Of a DNA stretch of 53,349 nucleotides, positions 1 to 8,567 are shown one piece after another. Within the stretch, counting starts at the first letter, position 1. The number at the start of each line of letters is the position of its first letter. Source of the DNA: Clostridium acetireducens DSM 10703 (lineage in GTDB: Bacteria; Bacillota; Clostridia; Clostridiales; Clostridiaceae). A program made the translations under genes and the position numbers. The DNA lies in contig NZ_LZFO01000015.1 of NCBI RefSeq assembly GCF_001758365.1, positions 1 to 53,349 of the forward strand. The letters run 5' to 3'. The notes beneath the pieces were generated by a model. The model saw nothing but the letters and a program-made list of their open reading frames with translations, ran no database searches and was not told the DNA's origin.

Positions 1-137
1 AATGAAATGACTAATTATCTGATAGGATTATTAATCAAATAAAGAATAATATTTTAAATTAGATTAGTAATGTTCGTTAGAAAATAAAGATGTTTTCTAT
101 CAAATGTTACAACTATATTATACGAGGAGGAAGTTAT

Positions 138-530
138 ATGGATTTAAATCATTTAATAAATGAATTATCTTCTGGAGATAGCGGTTGCTGTACTCCACAA
201 AAAAATGCTTTGGATTTACTAGGTGGTTGTGGTAGTAATTCATTTTTGCTAATTTTAATAATATTACTTTGTTTCTGTGGTTGTGGTGGACATGGAGGAT
301 ATGGTGCACATAGTGGATGTTGTGACTTTGATAATGATTATTATGTATGCACTTGTAAAAAGAAACATCGCAAAAAGGATAAGAGGAAATGTTATGAGGT
401 TTATAATTATTCCTGTGGTAATGATATGAACTTTATAATATTAATACTAATAATTATATGTTTATGTAAAAATCCATGTAAGTCATCAGGCTGTTCAAAT
501 GTAGTAAATTTAGATACATGTGATAAATAA
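138..530 (+). CDS. Cys-rich small protein with two hydrophobic segments
   Basis: Unrecognised 130-residue protein. It has about 17 cysteines (13%), in CC, CxC and CxxxC patterns. A first hydrophobic stretch (around residues 35-45, LLILIILL) leads into a Gly/Cys/His-rich segment (CFCGCGGHGGYG). A basic KKKHRKKDKRK patch follows, then a second hydrophobic stretch near residue 100 (FIILILIII). I chose ATG 138 because GAGGAGG lies just upstream at 124-130; the longer frame from 90 has no such site. It is followed 42 bp later by another Cys-rich hydrophobic protein, so the two probably form one unit. Short Cys-rich hydrophobic proteins occur among spore-coat and envelope structural proteins of spore formers, but that role is inference here. 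Confidence 0.6.
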   Translation: MDLNHLINELSSGDSGCCTPQKNALDLLGGCGSNSFLLILIILLCFCGCGGHGGYGAHSGCCDFDNDYYVCTCKKKHRKKDKRKCYEVYNYSCGNDMNFIILILIIICLCKNPCKSSGCSNVVNLDTCDK

Positions 531-572
531 ATATTACATTAATAGCCATAGCACAGGAAAGGGGGTTTATAT

Positions 573-761
573 ATGTCAAAAAAGATAAAGTGTTACCCTA
601 GTAAACCTTGTAATCCCTGTGGAGATCCTTGTACTTTAATATTATTTTTGCTAATATTAGGATATTCAGGTTTGATAAATAATAACAATGCTTTAATATT
701 AATATTCTTATATTGGCTTTGCTGTGGTGAACGTAAGGGTATTAACACATGTTGTTGCTAA
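573..761 (+). CDS. Cys-rich hydrophobic miniprotein
   Basis: Unrecognised 62-residue protein with nine cysteines. The N-terminal third has four, in KCYPSKPCNPCGDPC. A hydrophobic centre (LILFLLILGYSG and ALILIFLYWL) separates it from a CC pair and a terminal CCC. A GAAAGGGGG ribosome binding site precedes ATG 573. It shares its composition with the upstream gene at 138 and is probably co-transcribed with it. A hairpin follows at 764-786. A disulphide-linked or metal-binding structural role, for example in the spore coat, is possible but unproven. Confidence 0.55.
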   Translation: MSKKIKCYPSKPCNPCGDPCTLILFLLILGYSGLINNNNALILIFLYWLCCGERKGINTCCC

Positions 762-763
762 GT

Positions 764-786
764 AAGGGGGCTTTTTTAGCCCTCTT
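764..786 (+). terminator. Hairpin after Cys-rich gene
   Basis: GGGGGCT and AGCCCTC pair (one G-U) around a T-rich loop three bases after the stop codon at 761. The downstream T-tract is poor, so this may be a weak terminator or an attenuator ahead of the next gene. Confidence 0.45.
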
Positions 787-821
787 AATTATATATAATC
801 AATGTTTAGGAGGGTTTTACT

Positions 822-1214
822 ATGTCAAAACATAAAAAACACAAAAAGCATAAGGAAAAGGAAAGAACTTTAGATTTTAATAATATTGATGTTGCTCAAT
901 TAGCTCAAATGTTAAGTAATATAGATATAGACAAAGTTTCTCAAGAACTTTCAAAATTAAATATAGATGAAAATGTAATAAAAGAAAATAATAAAGAAAA
1001 TAATAAAGAAGATAATTTGAATATTAAGGATAAAGATACAAAATATCTTGAACATAAAACTAGTCGTGATAAAAATAATGTAGCTAAAGCCTATGAAGAT
1101 GATAAAACTATAAAAGTCTTGAAAGCAATAAAGCCTATGGTAAATGCTCAAAGGTGCCAAATAATAGATAAAATAATACAATTATACTCTATAGGAAGAA
1201 TAATTAATAAATAA
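822..1214 (+). CDS. Basic/acidic low-complexity protein, unknown function
   Basis: Unrecognised 130-residue protein with no signal peptide. It starts with a Lys/His repeat (SKHKKHKKHKEKE). Next comes a short amphipathic region with NIDVAQLAQMLSNIDID, then a low-complexity Asn/Glu/Lys linker (KENNKENNKEDN). The C-terminus (about residues 95-130) looks folded: KVLKAIKPMVNAQRCQIIDKI. An AGGAGGG ribosome binding site precedes ATG 822. It follows two Cys-rich genes on the same strand and may belong to the same functional group. The layout (charged head, flexible linker, conserved-looking helical tail) suggests a structural or adaptor protein, but nothing identifies it. Confidence 0.55.
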   Translation: MSKHKKHKKHKEKERTLDFNNIDVAQLAQMLSNIDIDKVSQELSKLNIDENVIKENNKENNKEDNLNIKDKDTKYLEHKTSRDKNNVAKAYEDDKTIKVLKAIKPMVNAQRCQIIDKIIQLYSIGRIINK

Positions 1215-1254
1215 TATATTAAATATAAATAGTTTATTAAAATTTTTTTATAAA

Positions 1255-1285
1255 TGAATAAAAAAACTTTTAAAGGGTAAAATTA
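1255..1285 (+). promoter_or_regulatory. Possible sporulation-type (SigF/SigG-like) promoter
   Basis: TGAATA at 1255-1260 and GGTAAAATTA at 1276-1285 are separated by 15 bases. The downstream element resembles the GG-rich -10 box of forespore sigma factors. It sits just upstream of the structured C-rich segment at 1290-1390. This is a pattern match only, in very AT-rich DNA. Confidence 0.3.
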
Positions 1286-1289
1286 ATAA

Positions 1290-1392
1290 TGTAATTAGGA
1301 GATATATAGTCTCCCAGAACATCAAATAAATATTCATTTGATGTAAAACCCCCCATCCCCCTTTTGGGACCGTAAATCGGTCCCAATTTTAT
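1290..1392 (+). ncRNA. Candidate C-rich structured small RNA
   Basis: This gene-free stretch holds three consecutive hairpins. GGAGA/TCTCC lies at 1298-1314. CATCAAAT/ATTTGATG (8 bp, no mismatch) lies at 1320-1343. TTGGGACCG/CGGTCCCAA lies at 1364-1386 and is followed by a T-rich tail, giving a good intrinsic terminator. Between the last two is CCCCCCATCCCCC (1349-1361), very unlikely by chance at this base composition and complementary to Shine-Dalgarno-like G-rich sites. The terminator could instead just end transcription from the gene at 822, so an independent RNA is inference. Forespore RNAs such as csfG would be a sensible comparison. Confidence 0.4.
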
Positions 1393-1393
1393 T
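1364..1393 (+). terminator. Strong intrinsic terminator
   Basis: A perfect 9-bp stem TTGGGACCG/CGGTCCCAA with loop TAAAT is followed by TTTTATTTTATT. It separates the plus-strand genes from the convergent gene at 1394-2347. Confidence 0.8.
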
Positions 1394-2347
1394 TTATTCT
1401 AAATTTAATTTATAATTTATTGATGTAATTTTAAAATATGTATTGTTATAAGAATCTTTATGGGGCTTAAGTAATACATTTAAATACATATTTTTAATTT
1501 TATTATTACTTTCTATTTTTTTAGGCGTAACTTTAAAATTTAATATCCATTTTATTTCTATAGGAGAACCGTCTTTATTCCATTTTGTATCTCTAAATAA
1601 AGCATCTTGAAAATTATAAACATTTTCTTCTTCTATTAATTTTTCTAAAGCATAAAAATTTTTAATAGTTAAGCCTGGATAAAAAATGTTAGAAGGAATA
1701 TTATTTTTGTTATTTTGAAGGCTTTCTATATATTTAATTAAAGAAAATATGGAATCTTTACCCATATAACTATTAGTATGTTTATGATAAAAGTTTTCAA
1801 ATTTATTGTTAAAAATATAATTGGAGAATACTATGTAATTAGAATTTATACTTCCACTTATTACTTTAGGAGTTTTATTATTTTTTGAATCTACAAATCC
1901 TAAAATATTATTAGAACTAAAAAATAGCTCCTGAAATTTAGTTCCGTTCCAGAAAAATATATGTTGAAGTGCTTTGTTATTATAAGAAGATTGTATAAAT
2001 ATTTCTGGTATAGTATTTCTATCTATGTCTAAAAGAGTTATTTTCATAGGCCAGTAGCTACAATATTGACCTAAAGTACCTATATTTATATTAGGTTCAA
2101 TGTATAAACTTTTATTTTTGCTATTTACTTGTAAATGATATTTATTTTTACAAGTTTTTATATATAGTACATCTTCTATTCCATCACCAGTAAAATCAGT
2201 TTTTATAATTTTATTATCTGAAATTATATTAAGTGTTGCAGTAGATATATTAAATTTTTTAAAAATAATAAAGGATATAACAACTATAAAAAAAGCAATA
2301 ATTAAATAAATTTGATTTTTCTTTATAAAAATGCTCTTGAATTTCAT
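1394..2347 (-). CDS. Membrane-anchored protein with FG-GAP/VCBS-like repeat
   Basis: Predicted 317-residue protein of unknown function. An N-terminal membrane anchor (residues about 12-30, IYLIIAFFIVVISFIIF) is followed by an extracytoplasmic region. The segment DFTGDGIEDVLYI (about residue 50) and the later LLDIDRNTIPEIFI resemble the D-x-[DN]-x-D-G calcium-binding edge of FG-GAP/VCBS beta-propeller repeats. The C-terminal third looks like a separate alpha/beta domain. AGGGGTG precedes the ATG. It is transcribed convergently with the genes at 138-1214 and in the same direction as perR upstream. It is probably a surface protein; ligand and role are unknown. Confidence 0.65.
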   Translation of the reverse strand: MKFKSIFIKKNQIYLIIAFFIVVISFIIFKKFNISTATLNIISDNKIIKTDFTGDGIEDVLYIKTCKNKYHLQVNSKNKSLYIEPNINIGTLGQYCSYWPMKITLLDIDRNTIPEIFIQSSYNNKALQHIFFWNGTKFQELFFSSNNILGFVDSKNNKTPKVISGSINSNYIVFSNYIFNNKFENFYHKHTNSYMGKDSIFSLIKYIESLQNNKNNIPSNIFYPGLTIKNFYALEKLIEEENVYNFQDALFRDTKWNKDGSPIEIKWILNFKVTPKKIESNNKIKNMYLNVLLKPHKDSYNNTYFKITSINYKLNLE

Positions 2348-2401
2348 ATAATCACCCCTAAGGTAATTATATGAATGGTATTTTAATTTAATTATAAAAA
2401 T

Positions 2402-2472
2402 AAAAAATAAATCATTACATTCCTATAAAGTAATCTTTTATCATTTTATAGGAATGTAATGATTTATTTTTT
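2402..2472. terminator. Bidirectional terminator
   Basis: A long inverted repeat (AAATAAATCATTACATTCC and its complement, over 20 bp) surrounds a short loop. A-runs lie on one side and T-runs on the other. It overlaps the perR stop codon and serves transcripts of that gene. Confidence 0.75.
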
Positions 2473-2889
2473 AGTCAATTTAGTTTTACATTCTTCACAA
2501 AAACCGTAGAAATAAACTTGATTACTCAATACAGTATAATTAGTATATGAAGTTACTTCTGTATTAAGATTAGAAAAACAAATCCCGTTTATATCGTCTA
2601 CTTTACCACAGTTAATGCACTGAATATGAGGATGAGAACATACATTAGCATCATACCTAAAATTTCCTTCTCCTACATTTAGTTCTTGTATTAAATTAAC
2701 TTCTACTAAAGTTTTAAGAGCCTTATATACTGTAGCTAAACTCATTGTAGGATACTCTGGCTGAAGAGCTTTGTATATAACTTCTGCTGATGGATGGCTT
2801 TTAGTAGATTGCAAATATTTATACACAGCTATACGTTGAGGAGTAAGTTTTAATTTTTTTTCCTTAAAAATTTCTGTAATATTATTCAT
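2464..2889 (-). CDS. perR: PerR peroxide-stress repressor (Fur family)
   Basis: Fur-family metalloregulator, 141 residues from ATG 2889; an in-frame GTG at 2898 lies inside the AAGGGTGG ribosome binding site and is less likely. It has an N-terminal winged helix (TPQRIAVYKYL; PTMSLATVYKALKTL) and a C-terminal dimerisation domain with CxxC pairs for structural zinc (CINC and CEEC). The regulatory metal ligands of PerR are all present with the right spacing: His32, Asp80, His86, His88 and Asp99. The Asp at the last position favours PerR over Fur. PerR with Fe(II) represses oxidative-stress genes until peroxide oxidises the His ligands. A perfect inverted repeat lies in its promoter region, consistent with autoregulation. 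Confidence 0.85.
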   Translation of the reverse strand: MNNITEIFKEKKLKLTPQRIAVYKYLQSTKSHPSAEVIYKALQPEYPTMSLATVYKALKTLVEVNLIQELNVGEGNFRYDANVCSHPHIQCINCGKVDDINGICFSNLNTEVTSYTNYTVLSNQVYFYGFCEECKTKLTKK

Positions 2890-2917
2890 ATTTACCACCC
2901 TTATTATATGATTAAAT

Positions 2918-2948
2918 TTATTATATAATTAATCATATTATATAATAA
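2918..2948. promoter_or_regulatory. Candidate PerR operator
   Basis: TTATTATATAAT and ATTATATAATAA form a perfect 12-bp inverted repeat with a 7-base spacer, about 30 bp upstream of the perR start. It resembles the AT-rich Per box (TTATAAT-n-ATTATAA type), although the spacing differs. In such AT-rich DNA chance palindromes occur, but 12 of 12 matches is good. Confidence 0.45.
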
Positions 2949-3292
2949 AAATTATTGTCTGTCAAAAAATATTGATTTACAAATAAACTTATTTTTTATA
3001 ATATTTATAACATTATTACTATATTTATAAACATTTTAATGTTTTATATATTTAATGTACTATACTAATAATATCATAAATTTTTAATAAGTTCTTTAAA
3101 AGTTATAAATAATTATTATATGTTATAATAATTATTTAATTTATCCTTTATATAAACTAAATTGAATAATTATTGCTACAATATTCATTAAATAGAAAAC
3201 ACAAAAAATGAGAATAAAATTATTAATGTTTAATTTCAGTTAATTTGAGTTATAATATTAGAAATAAAATCAAATGGAGATGAAAAAAATAA
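2949..3292. other. AT-rich intergenic region between perR and the DUF255 gene
   Basis: These 344 bases between divergent genes contain no credible ORF. A TATAAT at 3251-3256, about 40 bp before the downstream start, is a possible -10 element, but no good -35 precedes it. I see no structured RNA or repeat here. Confidence 0.5.
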
Positions 3293-5353
3293 ATGTCTAC
3301 ATTAAAAACATTATATAAAAAAGCTAATAAGTTGATAAATGAAAAGTCACCATATTTACTTCAACATGCTTATAATCCTGTAGATTGGTATCCTTGGGGT
3401 GAAGAAGCTTTTGAAATAGCTAAAGAAGAAAATAAGCTTGTGTTTTTAAGTATAGGATATAGCACTTGCCATTGGTGCCATGTAATGGAAAGAGAATCTT
3501 TTGAAGATGAAGAAATAGCAAAAATACTAAATAAATATTTTGTATCTATAAAAGTAGATAGAGAAGAAAGACCAGATATAGATAATATTTATATGACATT
3601 TTGTCAAATGTATTCAGGAAGTGGTGGATGGCCTCTTACAGTTATAATGACTCATGACAAAAAACCTTTTTTTGTTGGCACCTATTTTCCTAAGGAAGAT
3701 AGATATGGGCGAAGAGGGCTTAAGGATATATTGAATTCTATTAAAGATTCTTGGATAAAAGATAAGGAAAATATATTAATTTTAAGCAATAATATAGCTG
3801 AAGGTATATCAAAGTTTGGAATTTCAAAAAATCAAGGAAAAATAAACAAAGATATAGTAAATATTACATTTAAAGATTTAAAACAATCTTTTGATAAAAA
3901 ATATGGTGGTTTTAGTATACAACCTAAATTTCCTTTGTCACATAATATATCTTTTTTATTAAAATACTATTTTATAACAGGAGAGAATTTAGCGTTATAC
4001 ATGGCAGAAAAAACTTTGCAGTCTATGTATAAAGGAGGAATTTTTGATCATATAGGATATGGCTTTTCAAGATATTCTACAGATGAAAAATGGCTTGCAC
4101 CACATTTTGAAAAAATGCTTTATGATAATGCATTATTAATTACTCCATATACAGAAGCATACGCTATAACTAAAAACGTTTTTTATAAAGATGTAGTAGA
4201 TAAAATAGTTAAATATCTAGTAAAAAATATGCTAGATAAAGAAGGAGGATTTTACTCTGCTGAAGATGCAGATTCGGAAGGAGTAGAAGGTAAATTTTAT
4301 TTATGGAGCAGAGATGAAATAATAAAAATATTAGGCGAGGAAAAAGGTGAAGTATATTGTAGGTATTATGATGTTACTGAAAATGGTAACTTTGAACATA
4401 AAAACATACCTAATTTAATTAAAACTGATATAAATTTTATAGAAAAGGACAATAATTTAAAAAATTTATTAGAACAATGTAGGAATAAACTATTTTCAAT
4501 TAGAGAGAAAAGAATACATCCTCATAAAGATGATAAAATACTAACTTCTTGGAATGGAATGATAATTGCATCTTTAGCTTATGCAGGAAGAGTGCTTAAT
4601 AATTATAATTATATAAAAATAGCTGAAAATGTATGGAATTTTATTTCAAATAAATTAATAAGTAAAGAAGACAATAGGTTGTTTGGAGTTTATAGAAAGG
4701 GAGAATCTTATAATTTAGCTTTTTTAGATGACTATGCTTTTACTATAGGAGGACTTATAGAACTTTATCAGTCTACTTTTAAATTATATTATTTAAAAAA
4801 AGCTATTGAATTAAATAATAATATGCTTAATTTATTTTGGGATAATGATAATGGCGGATTATATTTTTACGGAGAAGATAGTGAAAAATTAATAGCAAGA
4901 AATAAGGAAAGTTATGATGGAGCAATACCTTCAGGAAATTCTGTAGCAGCTTTAAATATGGTAAATTTATCTAAATTTACTAATGATTTAGATTTAGAAG
5001 ATAAAATAAATAAGCAATTTTTTGCTTTTGGAGAAGAAATAAATAAGAATCCATTAGGATATAGCAATTTTGTTATTGCTTTTATGAGTTATTATGAATC
5101 CATAAAGCAAATAGTAATAACAGGTAATAAGGAAGATGCTGATACTAAAGCTATACTAGAGAAAGTAAATAGCAAGTATAATCCATTTTCAATTATTATT
5201 TTAAATGATGAAAGTAGTGAATTGTTTAAAGTAAATTCATTTTTAAAAGAGCAAAAAAAGGTTAATAATAAAACAACAATATATATTTGTGAAAACTTTT
5301 CGTGTAAAAGTCCTGTGAACAACATAGATGAGTTAGATAAATTATTAGGATAA
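3293..5353 (+). CDS. Thioredoxin-domain protein, YyaL/DUF255 family
   Basis: 686-residue protein of the YyaL/SSP411 family. The N-terminal DUF255 thioredoxin-like domain (about residues 10-170) carries CHWC at 59-62, the conserved [14 protein letters not shown] at 27-40 and GGWPL at 111-115. The rest (about 190-560) is an (alpha/alpha)6-type domain like that of N-acylglucosamine 2-epimerases. It has the family motifs [26 protein letters not shown] and [13 protein letters not shown]. Length and domain order are those of the full family. The exact reaction is unknown; a redox or chaperone-linked role has been proposed for homologues. The ribosome binding site TGGAGATG precedes ATG 3293. It is followed 17 bp later by a ferredoxin gene, which suggests co-transcription and possibly a redox partnership. 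Confidence 0.88.
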   Translation: MSTLKTLYKKANKLINEKSPYLLQHAYNPVDWYPWGEEAFEIAKEENKLVFLSIGYSTCHWCHVMERESFEDEEIAKILNKYFVSIKVDREERPDIDNIYMTFCQMYSGSGGWPLTVIMTHDKKPFFVGTYFPKEDRYGRRGLKDILNSIKDSWIKDKENILILSNNIAEGISKFGISKNQGKINKDIVNITFKDLKQSFDKKYGGFSIQPKFPLSHNISFLLKYYFITGENLALYMAEKTLQSMYKGGIFDHIGYGFSRYSTDEKWLAPHFEKMLYDNALLITPYTEAYAITKNVFYKDVVDKIVKYLVKNMLDKEGGFYSAEDADSEGVEGKFYLWSRDEIIKILGEEKGEVYCRYYDVTENGNFEHKNIPNLIKTDINFIEKDNNLKNLLEQCRNKLFSIREKRIHPHKDDKILTSWNGMIIASLAYAGRVLNNYNYIKIAENVWNFISNKLISKEDNRLFGVYRKGESYNLAFLDDYAFTIGGLIELYQSTFKLYYLKKAIELNNNMLNLFWDNDNGGLYFYGEDSEKLIARNKESYDGAIPSGNSVAALNMVNLSKFTNDLDLEDKINKQFFAFGEEINKNPLGYSNFVIAFMSYYESIKQIVITGNKEDADTKAILEKVNSKYNPFSIIILNDESSELFKVNSFLKEQKKVNNKTTIYICENFSCKSPVNNIDELDKLLG

Positions 5354-5370
5354 ATTAAGGAGGTAATTAT

Positions 5371-5559
5371 ATGAAAGCTTTTGTAGATAAAGATACTTGT
5401 ATAGGATGTGGACTATGTCCATCTATTTGTCCTGATATATTTGATATGGATGATGATGGAAAGGCAAAAGCATCAGATAAAGAAATACCAGATGCATTAA
5501 TTGATGATGCAAAGGATGCAGAAGATCAATGTCCTGTAAATGCAATAAGTGTTAAATAA
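5371..5559 (+). CDS. Ferredoxin, [4Fe-4S]
   Basis: Small 62-residue electron carrier. Cys10, Cys13 and Cys16 (CIGCGLC) with the distant Cys54 before Pro (QCPVNAI) give the ligand set of a single [4Fe-4S] cluster. Cys20 is an extra cysteine, often paired in a disulphide in this type. The middle is acidic, as usual for ferredoxins. It has a strong AAGGAGG site, lies 17 bp after the DUF255 gene, and ends in a terminator shared with the convergent L,D-transpeptidase gene. Confidence 0.92.
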   Translation: MKAFVDKDTCIGCGLCPSICPDIFDMDDDGKAKASDKEIPDALIDDAKDAEDQCPVNAISVK

Positions 5560-5607
5560 AATTAGGAGTAGAGCTTTAATCCATTAGCTTTACTCCTAAT
5601 TTTTTAT
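5560..5607. terminator. Bidirectional terminator
   Basis: AATTAGGAGTA and TACTCCTAATT form an imperfect stem with an inner AGCT pairing, followed by a T-run. It overlaps the 3' end of the convergent gene at 5576. Confidence 0.75.
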
Positions 5608-6271
5608 AGAAATTAAAATTTATTGTATTAGACAAAGGGATATTATTATCCTTTTGAAATTTATGTATGTAATATTTCATTCCATCTCCATAAATTCCAT
5701 CAGGATTACCTTCGTAATAACCTTTTATCTTAAGAAGTCTTTGAACTTCAAAAACATCAGCACCTCTATCACCAGGATTTATATTTCTAAGTCTGCTTCC
5801 AAAGTTTCCATAAGGTCCTCCATAAATTATTACAGGAGTGCCGTGAGGTACTAATTTATATAATTCAGAAACATCTCTATTTTTCATTCTAATACATCCA
5901 TGAGAAGAGTTCCAGCCAATTGAGTTAGGTTTATTAGTTCCATGTATACCATATTTACCCCAAGGAACATTTAATCCTAACCAATGTCCTCCAAAGCCCT
6001 TTCCCCAAGTTCCTTTGCTTATAATTTTCCATGAACCTATTGGAGATGGAGTATTAGGTTTGCCACTGGCAATAGTATAGGATTTTATAATTTTATTATT
6101 ATTTATAAGAAACAATTCATGAGAAGATATATCCACTAAAATACATGTAGATTTATTATTAGAACCATTATTTAAACTTAAAATATTATATTTGTTACCT
6201 AAATATATAAGAATTATTTCTATTATAAGTATAAATAAAAGAGTATATAATAATTTTTTAAATCTTGACAT
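5576..6271 (-). CDS. L,D-transpeptidase (YkuD) with peptidoglycan-binding domain
   Basis: 231-residue cell-wall enzyme that makes 3-3 peptidoglycan cross-links or similar L,D-transpeptidation. An N-terminal signal anchor (LLYTLLFILIIEIILIYL) is followed by a YkuD catalytic domain with the HGTN and SHGCIRM motifs; the Cys is the nucleophile. The C-terminal PG_binding_1 domain reads GDRGADVFEVQRLLKIKGYY. ATG 6271 is preceded by GGGAGGG at a good distance; an upstream GTG lies within that site. It converges with the ferredoxin gene. Confidence 0.88.
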   Translation of the reverse strand: MSRFKKLLYTLLFILIIEIILIYLGNKYNILSLNNGSNNKSTCILVDISSHELFLINNNKIIKSYTIASGKPNTPSPIGSWKIISKGTWGKGFGGHWLGLNVPWGKYGIHGTNKPNSIGWNSSHGCIRMKNRDVSELYKLVPHGTPVIIYGGPYGNFGSRLRNINPGDRGADVFEVQRLLKIKGYYEGNPDGIYGDGMKYYIHKFQKDNNIPLSNTINFNFYKKLGVKLMD

Positions 6272-6436
6272 AATAAATTTCCCTCCCACTCAATTATATG
6301 AATGAAAGGAATTTAAGAGAACAAATTATTTATGCTTTTTTATTAAATTATATATAAAATTATAACTTTTATATATATAATTATTATAATTGTATATAGT
6401 GTATTAAAATATTTTAATTTATGAAGGGAGCAATAT

Positions 6437-7669
6437 ATGTTTTATTCAAAAAAGTATATACTAGATAATGGATTAAATCTTATTTGTATAAAAAAAGATA
6501 GCAAATTAATATCTATAAATGTAGCAATTAGAGTGGGAGCTTTGCTAGAGGATAAATCAGAAAGAGGAATATCACATTTTGTTGAACACATGATTTTTAA
6601 AGGAACTAAAAAAAGAAACAATGAAGATATAAATTCTGATATTGAAAAATTAGGTGGAGAGTATAATGCTTATACAGGATATGATCGTACAGTATATACT
6701 TTCACGGGATTAAAAGAAGAAATAGAATGTATTATTGAAATATTTTCAGACATGCTTCAAAATTCTATATTTTCATCAAAAGAAATAAAAAAAGAAAAAG
6801 AAGTTATATTGTCAGAAATTAGAACTGCTAAAGATGATATAGAAGATTTTAGTTATCAAAAGGCATATTATGCAGCTTTTGATAAAAGTCCATTAAAATA
6901 TGATACTATAGGTACAGAGGATATAGTAAATAAGTTTACAAGAAATGAAATTTTAAGTTTTTATAAAAAATACTACATTCCTAATAATTGTAACATTGTA
7001 GTTGCATCTGATTATGAACCTTATTATATTTATAAGTTAATTAAAGAACATTTTGGTAAGTGGGAAAGAAAGGAAATAAAAAAGAATAATATTTTAATGG
7101 AAAGAAATATTCCAGGATGCAATTATTCTTATAAAAAAGATATAGAACAAAGTACAATAATATATATATTTACATTTAATAATTTAAATAAAAATCAAGA
7201 GTTAGCTTTAAGAATATTAAATCATAAATTAGGCGAAAGTAATAATTCTATACTTTTTAAAGAACTAAGGGAAAAGAGAGGATTAGCTTATGACGTTTAT
7301 ACATCGCTGGATTTATCAAAACATGTAAAAACAATGTGTATTTATACTGCTGTAAGTGAAGAAAACATAGAAAAAACAATAAATATTATTAATAATTGTA
7401 TAGATAAAATAAAAAAGAAAGAAATAGTATTTGATAATAGTACAATAGATATTATGAAAAAAGTTTTAAAAACTGCTACAGCATTTACTTTAGAAGATTG
7501 TGAAGATATAGCTAATTATGTTTTGTATCAATCTATAAATAATGAAAATATATACGAATTTATAGAAGATAATAAAGCGTTAAATTATATAGAAAGTAAT
7601 CACATATATGAAATAGCAAATTTAGTATTAAATAATCCTACAATTCACATACTTAAAAGAAAAGAATAG
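6437..7669 (+). CDS. M16 family zinc peptidase
   Basis: 410-residue insulinase-like metallopeptidase. The inverted zinc motif HFVEH is at residues 47-51 and a downstream Glu lies in the helix KEKEVILSEIRTAKDD (about residue 127). Length and layout match the processing-peptidase (PqqL/YmxG-like) group: an N-terminal catalytic half and a C-terminal M16_C half with LREKRGLAYDVYTSLD (about 280). AAGGGAG precedes the ATG. recX follows 8 bp after the stop and is probably in the same transcript. The substrate is unknown. Confidence 0.87.
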   Translation: MFYSKKYILDNGLNLICIKKDSKLISINVAIRVGALLEDKSERGISHFVEHMIFKGTKKRNNEDINSDIEKLGGEYNAYTGYDRTVYTFTGLKEEIECIIEIFSDMLQNSIFSSKEIKKEKEVILSEIRTAKDDIEDFSYQKAYYAAFDKSPLKYDTIGTEDIVNKFTRNEILSFYKKYYIPNNCNIVVASDYEPYYIYKLIKEHFGKWERKEIKKNNILMERNIPGCNYSYKKDIEQSTIIYIFTFNNLNKNQELALRILNHKLGESNNSILFKELREKRGLAYDVYTSLDLSKHVKTMCIYTAVSEENIEKTINIINNCIDKIKKKEIVFDNSTIDIMKKVLKTATAFTLEDCEDIANYVLYQSINNENIYEFIEDNKALNYIESNHIYEIANLVLNNPTIHILKRKE

Positions 7670-7677
7670 GTGATTTT

Positions 7678-8493
7678 ATGAATAAAAATATAGTTACTAA
7701 AGTAGAATTTCAAAAGAAGAGTAAAGATAGAGTTAATGTATATATAGATGGAGAATTTGCTTTTTCCTGCTCTATTGAGCTAGTTTATTCTCATAACATT
7801 AAAAAAGATAAAATTTTAGATATAGATTATATAAAAGGCATAGTAAACCAAGATAACTATATTAAAGCAAAAAAATATGCTTTAAATATTGTGGAAAAAA
7901 GTTACAAAACAGAAAAAGAAATAATAGACAAATTACAATCTAAAGAATATGATAATAATACTATTAATAGTGTATTAATGTTTTTAAAAAAATATAAGTT
8001 TGCAGATGATGAAAAATACTGTAAAATTTATATAGAAGAAAAAATAAAAAATCAAGGTAAAAATAAAATAAAATATAATTTACTAAAAAAAGGTATATGT
8101 GAGAAAATAATAGATAATGAATTAAGAATTATAGATGATAGCATAGAAGTTTTATATGGTAAAAAATTAGCTGAAAAAAAATACAAACTATTATTAAAAA
8201 AACCTCAAAATATAAAAAGTATATATAGTAAATTAGGAAATTATTTATTGGGAAAGGGATATAATTATAATATAGTAAATAATATTTTAAATCAAATTGT
8301 AAAAGAAGAAGATTTAGTTAAAAAAGAAGAAAATGAAGATGAGTTAAAAAATTTAATTTATAGCAAATATAAAAAGATGATTGTATCAGAAAAAGATATT
8401 AAAAAAGTATATGTAAAATTAGCTAATTATTTATTAAGAAAGGGATATGAGTGGGAAAAAATAAAAAATTTGTTACATGATATAATTGAGTAA
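7678..8493 (+). CDS. recX: RecX, regulator of RecA
   Basis: 271-residue RecX-like protein. The family inhibits or modulates RecA filaments. The N-terminus (VYIDGEFAFSCSIELV) and the tandem three-helix repeats are typical, for example KTEKEIIDKL and ANYLLRKGYEWEKI. Its length suits the longer clostridial RecX form. It starts 8 bp after the M16 peptidase gene with a weak AGGTGA site, suggesting translational coupling. It is very Lys/Asn-rich, as expected from the base composition. Confidence 0.8.
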   Translation: MNKNIVTKVEFQKKSKDRVNVYIDGEFAFSCSIELVYSHNIKKDKILDIDYIKGIVNQDNYIKAKKYALNIVEKSYKTEKEIIDKLQSKEYDNNTINSVLMFLKKYKFADDEKYCKIYIEEKIKNQGKNKIKYNLLKKGICEKIIDNELRIIDDSIEVLYGKKLAEKKYKLLLKKPQNIKSIYSKLGNYLLGKGYNYNIVNNILNQIVKEEDLVKKEENEDELKNLIYSKYKKMIVSEKDIKKVYVKLANYLLRKGYEWEKIKNLLHDIIE

Positions 8494-8567
8494 AAAAATA
8501 AAATTTATATAATACAATTAATAAAGATGTATTGTTTTTAGTAAAAATGGGAAGGAAGGATACAAAT

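Noticed and set aside
957-1181. Minus-strand ORF rich in Ile/Phe/Tyr
   Set aside because: Antisense shadow of the Lys/Asn-rich gene at 822-1214, with no ribosome binding site.
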